Shown one piece after another: positions 16,324-27,373 of a stretch of DNA of 64,000 nucleotides. The stretch spans positions 434,001-498,000 of the forward strand of contig NZ_JAVDDT010000001.1 of assembly GCF_030848495.1 (NCBI RefSeq), given 5' to 3'. This stretch comes from Natronospira bacteriovora. Lineage in GTDB: Bacteria; Pseudomonadota; Gammaproteobacteria; Natronospirales; Natronospiraceae. The notes beneath the pieces were generated by a model, which made no database searches, was not told where the DNA came from, and saw only the letters and a program-made list of their open reading frames with translations. Both the position numbers and the translations under genes were made by a program. The stretch's first letter is position 1. Every line of letters begins with the position of its first letter.

Positions 16324-17136
16324 TCAATCGGCCAACAGTCGCGACAGGGCCCGCTGCCCCATGAAACGATCCTGCTGCCGGCCGTCGGCATCAAACAGCA
16401 CCGTGGTGGGCACGCCCAGAGCCTGCCAGTCGTCCAGCAGGCGGCTGCGGGGATCGAGCAGCCACTCCAGGTTGTCCGGCAAGGGGCCGTGCTGTTCATG
16501 CTGCTGCCGGTAGTCGTGCACGGTTCGGGGTGATTCCCCCAGGTTCACCAACAGCCAGCGGCTGTCGGGTTCGCGTCTCGCCGCCTCGATCACATCCGGC
16601 ATCATCTGGCGGCAGACCCCACACCAGGTGGCCCAGAGGAACACCCCGGTCTTCGCCTCGCCCTGCAGCTCTGTCAGCAGCACCGGCTCGCTGTCCAGGC
16701 GCTGCAAGGCCTGCCCTTCCAGCTCGATCCCCTGTGGACGGATCATCTGAAGGGTGATCACGCCGACCACCGCCAGCAACAGGGCCGGCGTCGCGGCGGC
16801 GGCGACCCAGCGCAGGGCCAGTTGTCGTCGCGACAGGTACCAGGTGGTCACCGCCAGCAGACCGAGCACCGCACCCCAGAGGGAATAGCCGTCGCGCCAG
16901 AGGTAGAGCGCTTGCCAGGGCGCATCCAGATACAGGCCGGCATTCATGCCCACATGCAGCAGGCGACCCCCGACGATGGCGGCAATCAATGACCAGGTGA
17001 CCCAGTCATTCAGGCGTGGTGCACGCCGCTGCAGCAACCAGGCCGACAGCATCAGGCTGCCGGCCACCAGCAGCACCAGCAGGCGATCCAGGGGCAGGAC
17101 CAGGGGGCCAAGACTGACAGCGTCCATGATGGGCAT
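16324..17136 (-). CDS. Membrane protein: Lgt-like N-terminal half fused to thioredoxin domain
   Basis: About 270 residues. The first 130 contain four hydrophobic segments and resemble the N-terminal part of prolipoprotein diacylglyceryl transferase (GRLLHV, LWRDGYSLWGAVLG). Residues 140-270 form a TlpA/ResA-like thioredoxin domain with WCGVC (C172, C175). The thioredoxin part should face the periplasm and may reduce disulfides or aid cytochrome maturation. Starts at 17136 or 17127 are both possible, as neither has a clear ribosome site. The Lgt part appears too short to be a full enzyme. Its neighbours give no clear clue. Confidence 0.75.
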   Translation of the reverse strand: MPIMDAVSLGPLVLPLDRLLVLLVAGSLMLSAWLLQRRAPRLNDWVTWSLIAAIVGGRLLHVGMNAGLYLDAPWQALYLWRDGYSLWGAVLGLLAVTTWYLSRRQLALRWVAAAATPALLLAVVGVITLQMIRPQGIELEGQALQRLDSEPVLLTELQGEAKTGVFLWATWCGVCRQMMPDVIEAARREPDSRWLLVNLGESPRTVHDYRQQHEQHGPLPDNLEWLLDPRSRLLDDWQALGVPTTVLFDADGRQQDRFMGQRALSRLLAD

Positions 17137-17272
17137 CCGAATCAGAGGTGTCCATGACAAATGGAGCGGGATTGCCGCGTGCATTCGCCAGCGCAGGAAG
17201 AACATGATATCAAGAGCGGACATGCTACAGCGTGGAACGTAACCATCACCCCGGCGAACAAGGATGACTGAC

Positions 17273-18019
17273 ATGCGACTGATCGGCCTGATTGCCGCTT
17301 GCAGCGTGTTTTCTGCCTGCATGATCGCCCCGCCTACCGATAACCCCATGCCCGTGGAGTACGCACAGACCGAAAAGAGCGCTGATACGCTGGTCGTGTT
17401 CCTGCCCGGTCGCTTCTCTCGCGAGGACGAATTTGGTGCCAACGGTTTCTTCGACCTGGCCCGCGAGGCCGGACTGGATTCGGTCGCCGCCGATGCCCAC
17501 TTCGGCTATTACCGGGAACAGAGCATTACGGATCGCCTGCATGAGGATGTGATTCAGCCGGCCATTGAGCAGGGTTACGAGCATATCTGGATTGCCGGCA
17601 TCTCCATGGGCGGCATGGGGGCGGTGCTGTATGTGGACGATTATCCGGATCAGGTGCGTGGGGTCATTCTGTTCGCGCCCTATACCGGAGGCCGAGCGAT
17701 GGTACGGGCCGTGGATGAGGCCGGCGGCTTGAGCCAGTGGACCGGGGAGACGGAAGCCGGTGAAGTACACGAGCGCCGGACCTGGCGCCGCCTGCAGGCC
17801 ATGAGCCGGAAAGACCCGGCACCGGTCATTCTCGCCTACGGCCTCAGTGACCGCTTCATGAAGCCCAACACGCTGCTTGCCCGGAGCCTCCCGGAAGATC
17901 AGGTCTTCACGATTGAAGGTGGGCACAACTGGGCGGCGTGGCGACCGCTGTGGGAAATGATTCTGGCGGACGACCTGCCACAACGCCTGTCGACCCTGGA
18001 AACCACTGTTTCCAAATAG
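17273..18019 (+). CDS. Alpha/beta-hydrolase lipoprotein
   Basis: A 248-residue predicted lipoprotein with lipobox VFSAC (C16), so anchored in a membrane after signal peptidase II cleavage. The start at 17273 is chosen because AAGGA lies before it and not before the earlier ATG. The catalytic triad fits S111 (GISMGG), D193 (GLSDRF) and H218 (GGHNW). It is probably an esterase or similar serine hydrolase at the envelope; substrate unknown. Divergent from the Lgt-thioredoxin fusion gene. Confidence 0.78.
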   Translation: MRLIGLIAACSVFSACMIAPPTDNPMPVEYAQTEKSADTLVVFLPGRFSREDEFGANGFFDLAREAGLDSVAADAHFGYYREQSITDRLHEDVIQPAIEQGYEHIWIAGISMGGMGAVLYVDDYPDQVRGVILFAPYTGGRAMVRAVDEAGGLSQWTGETEAGEVHERRTWRRLQAMSRKDPAPVILAYGLSDRFMKPNTLLARSLPEDQVFTIEGGHNWAAWRPLWEMILADDLPQRLSTLETTVSK

Positions 18020-18221
18020 ATCATGTCACAGTCTGCAACACGACACTCCGGTCTCGATCTGGAACAGATACGGTCTCGACAATTGTCCGCGAATTGACAT
18101 CTCCCGCCCCGCGGCCCGTCATGAAGGGCTCCGGGGCTTTTTCCCCGACGGCCGGCAAACCTGGCACGCAAGCTGCACCCTCCAGACCTGAACTTCGATG
18201 TTCAATCCAACTGGAGGAATC

Positions 18222-18632
18222 ATGACTATTCGCAAGACGCTGATCGCATTTGCCGCTACCGCTTTCGTGGCCTCCCCCCTGGCCATGGCCCAGGGCCAAC
18301 CTCCGCAGCAGCAGCAACAGCAGCAGCAGGCCCAGCCGATGCCCCAGGAACAGGAGGCTCCGGAAGTCAGCGACGCACAGGTTGAAGCCTTCGTCGATGC
18401 CTATGTGGCGGTGAACGAGGTGCGCGAAGAGTACACCGAGCGACTGCAGAATGCGGCTGATCAGGAACAAGCCCAGCAGCTGCAGCAGGAAGCGAACGAG
18501 GAAATGACCGCGGCCATCAACGACAGCGGCATGGATGTCGAGGAGTATCAGGAAGTGGCCATGGCCGTGAACGCGGATGCCGACGTTCGCGAACAGGTCA
18601 CCGAGATGCTTGAAGAGCGTGGTGCCTTGTAA
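18222..18632 (+). CDS. DUF4168 periplasmic protein with glutamine run
   Basis: A 136-residue secreted protein with a signal peptide ending near LAMAQ and GGAGG 5 bp before the ATG. After cleavage comes a run of eight glutamines, then a helical DUF4168 domain (about residues 45-136) rich in Glu and Gln. DUF4168 proteins are periplasmic and of unknown function. The glutamine run is encoded by CAG/CAA codons and may vary in length. It is a single gene with its own terminator. Confidence 0.82.
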   Translation: MTIRKTLIAFAATAFVASPLAMAQGQPPQQQQQQQQAQPMPQEQEAPEVSDAQVEAFVDAYVAVNEVREEYTERLQNAADQEQAQQLQQEANEEMTAAINDSGMDVEEYQEVAMAVNADADVREQVTEMLEERGAL

Positions 18633-18718
18633 TCACGCGGTATTCCTCAGGAAAGGCATCGGGCTCTCCCCCTGCCCGGTGTGAGAGAGGCCGGGTTCCC
18701 CTCCCCGGCCACCCCCGG

Positions 18719-18750
18719 AAAGCCTCGCCCCCTGGGCGGGGCTTTCTTTT
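18719..18750 (+). terminator. Terminator of DUF4168 gene
   Basis: Stem AAAGCCTCGCCC/GGGCGGGGCTTT (one T-G pair) with a short loop, followed by CTTTT. Confidence 0.85.
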
Positions 18751-19110
18751 CAAGCAACCCCGCAAAGCCCCAGCACCAAGCATCGTTGTCGTAATCGTAG
18801 TCGTAATCGGCTTTTCGATTTTCTAATCGGTGCCTCTAGCCCTCCGAACACCAACCCCAAACACCTCGGCTCCGTTCAGGTCGTTAGTGCTTACACGGAG
18901 AACACGGAGCTTGCGAGAGTGTCGGCTTCGTTAAACCTCGCGTGTCGATGTGGGTTAATTGGCATCAGATGGCTTGATCGCGGCTGAAAGCCGCTCCCAC
19001 AGCTATCTAGAACCGTGATTCCAGAAATTCATCTGTATTTATCCGTGTTCATCTGTGGCCAATAAATCATTCCACGACGAATGCCGTTGAAATCGTCTGT
19101 CTTCCACCCC
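18751..19110. repeat. Gene-free spacer holding three kinds of dispersed repeat
   Basis: No gene is seen in these 360 bp. 18784-18809 is a run of degenerate 6-bp units (GTTGTC, GTAATC, GTAGTC); its 21 bp at 18789-18809 recur exactly, reverse complemented, at 36650-36670. 18976-19002 is a REP-like hairpin (GCGGCT/AGCCGC stem, followed by TCCCACAG). 19028-19060 is a run of about 10-bp units around ATCTGT that resembles the arms of the palindrome at 42353. CACGGAGAACACGGAG near 18894 is a further short direct repeat. Confidence 0.75.
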
Positions 19111-19144
19111 AAAAAAATGGCCGGCTAAAAGCCGGCCATTCTTT
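19111..19144 (-). terminator. Terminator of rhlE
   Basis: On the minus strand, AATGGCCGGC/GCCGGCCATT with a TTTA loop is followed by seven T. It lies about 20 bp after the rhlE stop. Confidence 0.92.
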
Positions 19145-19164
19145 CAATCAACATTCACTTGCTT

Positions 19165-20481
19165 TCAGCTCTTGCGCGACGGCCTGGCCGACGCCGAAGG
19201 ACGGCGCTTGCGGTTACCACCGGCCGGACGCGGCTTGCGCGAACGGGCGTGCTTGGGCCGCTCCGACTTGTTGTCGTTGTGGCGGTGACCACCCGGACGG
19301 CGACGGGCACCCGGCTTCTTGAAGATCGGCTGCGGACGTTCACTCGGGTCGGGTTCAAAACCCTCGACCACCTGGCTCTCGATGCGGTTGCCCAGCAGCT
19401 TCTCAATGCCGTGCAGCAGCTTGTTCTCATCCACGCAGACCAGCGAAACAGCGACACCTTCACGTCCGGCACGACCGGTACGCCCGATGCGGTGCACGTA
19501 GTCTTCCGGGACGTTGGGAAGCTCGAAATTGACCACATGGGGCAGATGATCGATGTCGATGCCACGGGCCGCGATGTCCGTCGCCACCAGGATGCGAACC
19601 GAGCCCTGCTTGAACTGGCGAAGGGCGCGACCACGCGCCGCCTGGGTCTTGTTGCCATGAATGGCCACGGCGGACAGTCCGTCTTCGTCCAGCTGCTTCA
19701 CCAGGCGATCGGCACCGTGCTTGGTGCGGGTGAACACCAGCACCTGACGCCAGTTGCCATCGGAGATGAGATGGCTCAGGACGGCACGCTTGTCGCCGCG
19801 ACTGACCGGATGCACACGCTGTTCCACGCGTTCGGCCGCGGTGTTGCGAGCCGCCACTTCGATCTGGGTCGGCGTTTTCAGCATGCCGCCGGCCAGCTTG
19901 CGAATCTCGCTGGAGAAGGTGGCCGAGAACAGCAGGGTCTGACGCTGCTCGGGCAGCGTGCGGATGATCTGGCGGATGTCGTGAATGAAGCCCATGTCCA
20001 GCATGCGGTCGGCTTCATCCAGGATCAGGGTCTCGACCCGGGACAGGTCGGCATTGCCCTGGCGCAGATGATCCAGCAGACGACCGGGGGTGGCCACCAG
20101 AATGTCCACGCCACGGCGCAGGGTCTGGATCTGCGGGTTCATGCCCACCCCGCCGTAAATGGTGGCGGACTTCAGGGGCAGATGCTTGCCGTAGGTGTGC
20201 ACACTCTGCTGAACCTGCGCCGCCAGCTCACGAGTGGGCGTCAGGATCAGGGCACGCACGGTGCGGCGGCCACCCTTGGGCGGTTCGGCCATGAGCCGTT
20301 CCAGCAGGGGCAGGGTGAAACCGGCGGTCTTGCCGGTACCCGTCTGGGCGGCGGCCATGACATCACCGCCGGCGAGAATGGCGGGAATGGCCTGGGCCTG
20401 AACGGGCGTAGGGGTATCGTAACCCTGTTCCTGAATGGCACGGGTCAGCGCGGCCGAAAGGCCGAAATCAGAAAAATTCAT
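19165..20481 (-). CDS. rhlE: DEAD-box RNA helicase RhlE
   Basis: A 438-residue DEAD-box helicase that unwinds short RNA duplexes with ATP and aids ribosome assembly and RNA decay. The order is Q motif near FSDFGLS, Walker [13 protein letters not shown] (LDEADRM), SAT, and HRIGRTGR in the second RecA lobe. The last 70 residues are a basic, Arg/Lys-rich tail, as in other RhlE proteins, for RNA binding. The ATG at 20481 starts the Q-motif region directly. A single gene with its own terminator. Confidence 0.93.
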   Translation of the reverse strand: MNFSDFGLSAALTRAIQEQGYDTPTPVQAQAIPAILAGGDVMAAAQTGTGKTAGFTLPLLERLMAEPPKGGRRTVRALILTPTRELAAQVQQSVHTYGKHLPLKSATIYGGVGMNPQIQTLRRGVDILVATPGRLLDHLRQGNADLSRVETLILDEADRMLDMGFIHDIRQIIRTLPEQRQTLLFSATFSSEIRKLAGGMLKTPTQIEVAARNTAAERVEQRVHPVSRGDKRAVLSHLISDGNWRQVLVFTRTKHGADRLVKQLDEDGLSAVAIHGNKTQAARGRALRQFKQGSVRILVATDIAARGIDIDHLPHVVNFELPNVPEDYVHRIGRTGRAGREGVAVSLVCVDENKLLHGIEKLLGNRIESQVVEGFEPDPSERPQPIFKKPGARRRPGGHRHNDNKSERPKHARSRKPRPAGGNRKRRPSASARPSRKS

Positions 20482-20703
20482 TATTTGAAAAGCTCCTGGG
20501 ATGCCTGCCCACGAGCGGCCAATGGCCGTCATGTCGGGGCCCGGTCCAGGCGAAAATTAAAAAAACAAATCGGGGAAGGCCCTTGGGAGGGGAAAACCGC
20601 GAATGCCCGACGCAGACCGGATCGCGTCAGTGGCGGGCACTATAACAGAAAACGGCCCAAAGCACGCAATTTTCTGCATGGGGCGTGCCAGCCGAGCAAT
20701 TGT

Positions 20704-20727
20704 GATCGCGGATAAATCCGCTCCTAC
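20704..20727. repeat. REP-like palindrome between rhlE and fadH
   Basis: GATCGCGGATAAATCCGCTCCTAC: stem GCGGAT/ATCCGC (20708-20721) with flanks as in REP-like elements. It is of the same type as those at 6913 and 18976. It lies about 25 bp after the fadH stop on the other strand. Confidence 0.68.
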
Positions 20728-20752
20728 GGTGCCAAAAGCCGGCGAAGCCGGC

Positions 20753-22813
<2,061 letters not shown>

Positions 22814-22862
22814 TCAGATTCAGGGTACTGGCCGGCCCATTACCCGTCGGTGTCCAGGCACC

Positions 22863-23609
22863 TCACTGCGCCTCGCCGTCATCGCCCTTGACCATGGACT
22901 TCAATGCGGTGGAATCGACAATCCGGATATCGCGTCGATCCACTTCGATCCAGCCCTCATCCTGGAAACGCCGCAGTACCCGGCTGACGGTCTCGGTGGC
23001 CAGCCGCAGGTAGTTGGCCACGTCCTTGCGCGGCATGGACAGGCGCAGATCAGAGGTGGAATAGCCCCGCTCGCCAAGACGGCGGGAGAGATCCAGCAGG
23101 AAGCCCGACATGCGCTCCTCGGCCGTGGTATCGGCCGCGCGTGGCACCATGCTGCTGATCTCCTTGCTGAGCAGACGCATGATCTGGCGCTGCAGGCCGG
23201 GAATGCTGGCGGCCAGTTCACTCAGTTGCGAAAAGGGCATGATGCAGGCGGAGGCGGTGTCCAGCGCCATGACCGAGCATTGGTGGTGATCCGGGTGGAT
23301 GGCGTCCAGGCCCACCAGCTCGCCGGGCAGATGAAAGCCGATCACCTGCTCTTCCCCGTCCCGATTGATCACATAGCTCTTGAAGGTACCGGAACGCACG
23401 GCGTAGATGCTGCGCATGGGGTCACCCTTGCGAAACAGGTGATCGCCATTGTGCAGGCTGCGTGAAGCTTCAACGACCTTGTCGAGACGCTCCACTTCGC
23501 CGCGGTTGAGCCCCATGGGCACACACAGCTCCTTGAGGGAACAATTGCTGCAGACGCGCTTGAGTTCGCGCAGATCCAGTTCCCGGGCCTGTCCGGTCGC
23601 AGAAGACAT
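22863..23609 (-). CDS. anr: Fnr/Anr-type oxygen-sensing regulator (copy 2)
   Basis: A 248-residue Fnr-type protein with all [4Fe-4S] ligands at E. coli positions: C20, C23, C29 and C122. The helix-turn-helix carries ATETVSR, predicting TTGAT-N4-ATCAA binding. Compared with the copy at 12897, the DNA-reading residues are the same but much of the sensor domain differs, so they are old paralogues or one was acquired. No box was seen before this gene. The name anr is by family analogy; which copy is the main regulator is unknown. Confidence 0.9.
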   Translation of the reverse strand: MSSATGQARELDLRELKRVCSNCSLKELCVPMGLNRGEVERLDKVVEASRSLHNGDHLFRKGDPMRSIYAVRSGTFKSYVINRDGEEQVIGFHLPGELVGLDAIHPDHHQCSVMALDTASACIMPFSQLSELAASIPGLQRQIMRLLSKEISSMVPRAADTTAEERMSGFLLDLSRRLGERGYSTSDLRLSMPRKDVANYLRLATETVSRVLRRFQDEGWIEVDRRDIRIVDSTALKSMVKGDDGEAQ

Positions 23610-23724
23610 GACACTCCTTCGCTGATATGCCGAGAGTCAGAACGCCGCGGAATCCACTGTGCCGATACTCGAGCGACAGGGGCGGAATCCGGGTTTCGCC
23701 TACTTTAAGCCATCCGGCATACGC

Positions 23725-23762
23725 AAAAAAGCCTTCCGGCCCCGATTGGGGGCCGAAAGGCG
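23725..23762 (-). terminator. Terminator of PLP decarboxylase gene
   Basis: On the minus strand, GCCTTTCGGCCCC pairs with GGGGCCGGAAGGC around a short loop and is followed by six T. Confidence 0.9.
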
Positions 23763-23802
23763 GGCTGGGTGGGCCAGAACAGCTCTGACTCCAAGAGGTT
23801 GT

Positions 23803-25794
23803 CTAAAGGCGGGAGAGCAGCAGCCGTTCCAGGTAGCGGCAATAGCGATCCAGGTAATTCATGCCCTCCGACGTGCTGCACAACCAGGGATTCATCAGGG
23901 TGTGGCGCAGCAGGAAGATGTAGTTGCTGCTGCGCTCCCCGTCTGCTTCAGCCGTGAAGGTGGCCGCATCCAGACCCAGACGATCGGTCAGGGTGGCCCG
24001 GGCTTCCTCACTCAGGGCGTGGTGGAAGACATTGGTGCGGGAACCGAAGTATTCGCGCATCTGGGGCGGCTGGTCGGGCACCACCCGCAGTTCCTCGTAA
24101 ATTCGCCGGGCATAGCGGTTCATGGCCGGGACACTGTGATTGCCTTCCGGGTTGACGGCAATGCAGATGAGGTTGCTGTCCGGTTCGAAGGGCAGCACCA
24201 GCCGCACCTTGCCCTTCAGGCGCTCGGCGGTTTCATGCAGGCGGTCATAGAGGTACTCGGTATTGCGCACGGTGACTTCGGTGAGGCGGCCGAAGTGCTT
24301 GTAGTCCAGGGGAAACACCTGGTGCGTGACATAGGTGGCGGCAGCCATGGAACCGGGTTTGGAACCTTCCATGATGTAGCGGCCCAGATTGCGCAGCAGG
24401 GTATCGGTATCGGCCTTCTCATCCGCCTCGTCGAATACATAGGCGGCTGACTCACCCAGCAGGGCGGTGATTTCCCGGTTGCGGGCGATGAAGGCGCCCA
24501 CACCAAAGGGCAGATAACCCAGCTTGTGGGGATCCACCGTGACGGTATCCACATGACGAATGGCGGCAAAGGCCTGGTGGACGTCGCTGGAGGGGAAGTA
24601 GCGGAACTGGGCGGCCACCTCCTCGCGCTGTCGCAGCCCGCCGCCGGGCTGGCGGAACAGGGTGGCCATGTAACCACCCCAGGCCGCGTCCAGGTGAATG
24701 CCGAAATCCAGCCCCTGCTTGCGCCACTTCTGGCGCAGGGCAACGATGTCGTCGATGGGGTCGATGGTGCCGTATTCGGTGGTTCCCAGAACCCCCACCA
24801 CGGCCAGTACCGCCCTGCCCTCGGCCTTGAGCTCGGCCAGCTGACGATCCAGGGCCTGGGGATCCAGGCGCATGCGATCGGTGACCGGCACCGAAACCAG
24901 CTGGGCGGAGCCGAAGCCCATCAGCTTCATGGCCTTCTTCCAGCTGTAGTGAGCCGTCAGCGGCACCATGACCACCGGCGGCTTGAGCCCGGCATGGCGG
25001 CTGTGGAAATCCATCGGCCCCAGGTGCTCGATACGTGCCTGCTCCAGGCGATCCGACAGGGCCTGACGGCGCTCCGCGGGCTGCCCGCTCAGGGCCTCGG
25101 CCACGGCCTGTCGAAGCCGGATCACGGCATCCACGTCCAGATTGAACCAGGGCCAGGGATCGGGATCATCCAGGGACAGGGGGCGCCGGGTCACAGCCGC
25201 GGGGTCCACGTCCAGTTCGGGCAGGATCTCCCGCGCGGCCAGGGGGTAGTACTTGGCGGCGCGCAGGTTCCAGAGCCCCTCGTAATTGGCCACCGTGCCA
25301 CCGGAGGTCAGGTGCCCCCAGGCACAGGGATGGCTGCCGGGCTGGGTGTTGAAACCCATCATCTGCGCCAGCTGGCGCCCCGCCGCCAGTTCCAGCCGCA
25401 CCGTGGCGGGTGCCGCTTCCTCGGTGACGTTGTTGGGGTTGTAGAGGGTGGTGACCAGGTGGGCAATCAGGCCTGGCAGCAGCAGGTCGGACGCCATGTG
25501 ACCGATGTAGCGCGGGTTGAAGAAGGGCGCGGACGTCTTCAGGCGTGCCGTAAGACGATGCAGCTCGGTCTTGGTGCGATCAACGAAATCCAGATACTCC
25601 TCGGAATGCAGCACCCGGGTCGGGATGGGCGGGGCATCCTCCGGATGCAGGTTCCGGCGCCAGTACACATGGTCACGGAAGAATTCCAGGATCAGCTTTT
25701 CGAACAGCTCATCATTCTCGCCGTAAGCACCGAGAAAGAAGGGACTGAGAAACGCTTCCAGATCGCTTGCGGGTTTCTGTGCCGGATATTCCAC
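23803..25794 (-). CDS. PLP-dependent group II amino acid decarboxylase, large form
   Basis: About 663 residues, longer than most glutamate or aromatic decarboxylases and closer to Enterococcus-type tyrosine decarboxylases (about 620). Seen are HLDAAWGG, the substrate/PLP aspartate region, and DPHKLGY, whose lysine forms the Schiff base. The GTG at 25794 is chosen because AGGAG lies 8 bp before it. It may decarboxylate tyrosine, aspartate or glutamate; sequence alone does not decide. It is transcribed ahead of hemN on the same strand order but has its own terminator. A role in acid stress, amine or beta-alanine production is possible. Confidence 0.8.
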   Translation of the reverse strand: MEYPAQKPASDLEAFLSPFFLGAYGENDELFEKLILEFFRDHVYWRRNLHPEDAPPIPTRVLHSEEYLDFVDRTKTELHRLTARLKTSAPFFNPRYIGHMASDLLLPGLIAHLVTTLYNPNNVTEEAAPATVRLELAAGRQLAQMMGFNTQPGSHPCAWGHLTSGGTVANYEGLWNLRAAKYYPLAAREILPELDVDPAAVTRRPLSLDDPDPWPWFNLDVDAVIRLRQAVAEALSGQPAERRQALSDRLEQARIEHLGPMDFHSRHAGLKPPVVMVPLTAHYSWKKAMKLMGFGSAQLVSVPVTDRMRLDPQALDRQLAELKAEGRAVLAVVGVLGTTEYGTIDPIDDIVALRQKWRKQGLDFGIHLDAAWGGYMATLFRQPGGGLRQREEVAAQFRYFPSSDVHQAFAAIRHVDTVTVDPHKLGYLPFGVGAFIARNREITALLGESAAYVFDEADEKADTDTLLRNLGRYIMEGSKPGSMAAATYVTHQVFPLDYKHFGRLTEVTVRNTEYLYDRLHETAERLKGKVRLVLPFEPDSNLICIAVNPEGNHSVPAMNRYARRIYEELRVVPDQPPQMREYFGSRTNVFHHALSEEARATLTDRLGLDAATFTAEADGERSSNYIFLLRHTLMNPWLCSTSEGMNYLDRYCRYLERLLLSRL

Positions 25795-25873
25795 GTTCAC
25801 TACTCCTGACAGCCGGCCCACTGATCCCGGGGGAGCAGTGGGCCAGACGTTGAATCGGTTGTTTGACGGCCCT

Positions 25874-27253
25874 TCAGATCACCCGGGAGAAGCGTGATTC
25901 ACTCCGGCCGGGGCCGTTATAGGCATCAAAGAGCATGGCCACGTGACGCAGCAGGAAGCGCCCGGCGGACGAGACCTGGAATCCGTGACTGTCGAAACTC
26001 AGCAGTCCGTCGTCGGCCATCTGGCGCAGCATGGGGATGGTGGCGGCGAAATAACTCCAGAAGTCGATGTGATGACGGCGGGCCACATCGCGGGTGTCCA
26101 GATGGCCGTTGCACATGATGTTCTGGATCACCTGCTGCCGAATGCGATCGTCGGCCGACAGTGACAGGCCGCGCGCAATGGGCAGTCGCCCGTCCTCCAG
26201 TGTCTGCTGCCATGTGCGGATGTCAGCCAGGTTCTGGCTGAAGCTGTCACCGATCTTGCCGATGGCGCTGGCGCCGAGCCCGATCAGGTCACATTCGGCA
26301 TGGGTGGAATAGCCCTGGAAATTGCGGTGCAGGCGACCCTGATCCCTCGCCCGGACCAGGGGGTCGTCGGGGCGGGCAAAATGATCCATGCCAATGTGTT
26401 CGTAACCCGCTTCCGTGAGTTTTGACACGGCCGTGGCGAACAGATCCAGACGCTCTGCTGCGCCCGGCATGGCGTCTTCATTCATCAGGCGTTGCACCGG
26501 GAAACGGTCCGGCATGTGGGCATAGCCATAGATGGAAAGGCGATCCGGCGCCAGCTCGATGACGGTGTCCAGGGTGCGGGCGAAACTCTCCGTATTCTGA
26601 TGGGGCAAGCCGTAGATCAGGTCAAAACTCAGGCCGCGCGCCCCGGCTTCCCGAACCGCCGCCACCTGTCGCCGCACGCTCTCGACCGGCTGAATGCGGT
26701 TGACCGCCTGCTGAACCCTGGGGTCGAAGTCCTGGATGCCCAGCGACATGCGATCAAAGCCGATCGCCACCAGGCCGCGAATATCGTCTTCACTGACGGA
26801 TCGCGGGTCGATCTCCACCGAAAACTCCCGCTCCGCTGCCGGTGCCATCTGGAAGGCCTGGCCGAGGCTGTTCATCAGCCAGCCCAGCTGTTCCAGGCTG
26901 TGGTAAGTGGGGGTTCCGCCGCCCAGGTGCAACTGGCGCAGGGTGCGATCCGGATCGAACAGGGACGACTGGCGATGAATCTCGGTGGCCAGATGGGTCA
27001 GGTAGGCATCCGCCCTGTCCTTGCGCTGGGTAATGCTGCGATGGCAGGCACAGTAATAGCAGGCCTTCTCGCAGAAGGGTAGATGCACGTAGATGGATAG
27101 ATCCCGGGGAATGGGTTCTTCATTGGAGGCCGTGGCGGCTTCGCGATAGGCAGCCTCGTCAAAGGCGTCGCTGAACTGCAGCGCCGTGGGGTAGGATGTG
27201 TAACGTGGGCCACGCACATCGTAGCGCCGCATCAGATCCATATCGAACATCAT
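25874..27253 (-). CDS. hemN: Oxygen-independent coproporphyrinogen III oxidase HemN
   Basis: A 459-residue radical SAM enzyme that converts coproporphyrinogen III to protoporphyrinogen IX without oxygen, for anaerobic heme synthesis. The cluster motif is CEKACYYCACH, and the glycine-rich LHLGGGTPT follows, both diagnostic of HemN rather than HemW-like proteins. GAGGCGAG precedes the double ATG at 27253/27250. A Dnr/Fnr-type palindrome upstream has its centre 41.5 bp from a predicted start whose -10 box is TATGCT, so anaerobic induction is well supported. Confidence 0.95.
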   Translation of the reverse strand: MMFDMDLMRRYDVRGPRYTSYPTALQFSDAFDEAAYREAATASNEEPIPRDLSIYVHLPFCEKACYYCACHRSITQRKDRADAYLTHLATEIHRQSSLFDPDRTLRQLHLGGGTPTYHSLEQLGWLMNSLGQAFQMAPAAEREFSVEIDPRSVSEDDIRGLVAIGFDRMSLGIQDFDPRVQQAVNRIQPVESVRRQVAAVREAGARGLSFDLIYGLPHQNTESFARTLDTVIELAPDRLSIYGYAHMPDRFPVQRLMNEDAMPGAAERLDLFATAVSKLTEAGYEHIGMDHFARPDDPLVRARDQGRLHRNFQGYSTHAECDLIGLGASAIGKIGDSFSQNLADIRTWQQTLEDGRLPIARGLSLSADDRIRQQVIQNIMCNGHLDTRDVARRHHIDFWSYFAATIPMLRQMADDGLLSFDSHGFQVSSAGRFLLRHVAMLFDAYNGPGRSESRFSRVI

Positions 27254-27324
27254 GACTCGCCTCAAGGTTCCCGCAGGGGCCGAATGACAGGGCCTCAGCA
27301 TAGGCGCAAAGGGCCGCGGGCCCA

Positions 27325-27338
27325 TTGACCTGTGTCAA
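27325..27338. promoter_or_regulatory. Dnr/Fnr-type palindrome between hemN and usp
   Basis: TTGAC-CTGT-GTCAA is a perfect palindrome of the same form as that before moaA. For hemN (minus strand), a -10 box TATGCT at 27302-27297 lies exactly where a class II promoter with the box at -41.5 needs it. The divergent usp gene starts 36 bp to the right and may share control. Confidence 0.62.
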
Positions 27339-27373
27339 GGCGGAGGCAGGCTGCGGGGAACGGGAGAACTGGC

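Noticed and set aside
19159-20715. 518-residue open frame on the plus strand opposite rhlE
   Set aside because: It is the antisense shadow of a clear DEAD-box helicase; its product is His/Gly/Gln-rich, as usual for reverse frames of GC-rich genes.
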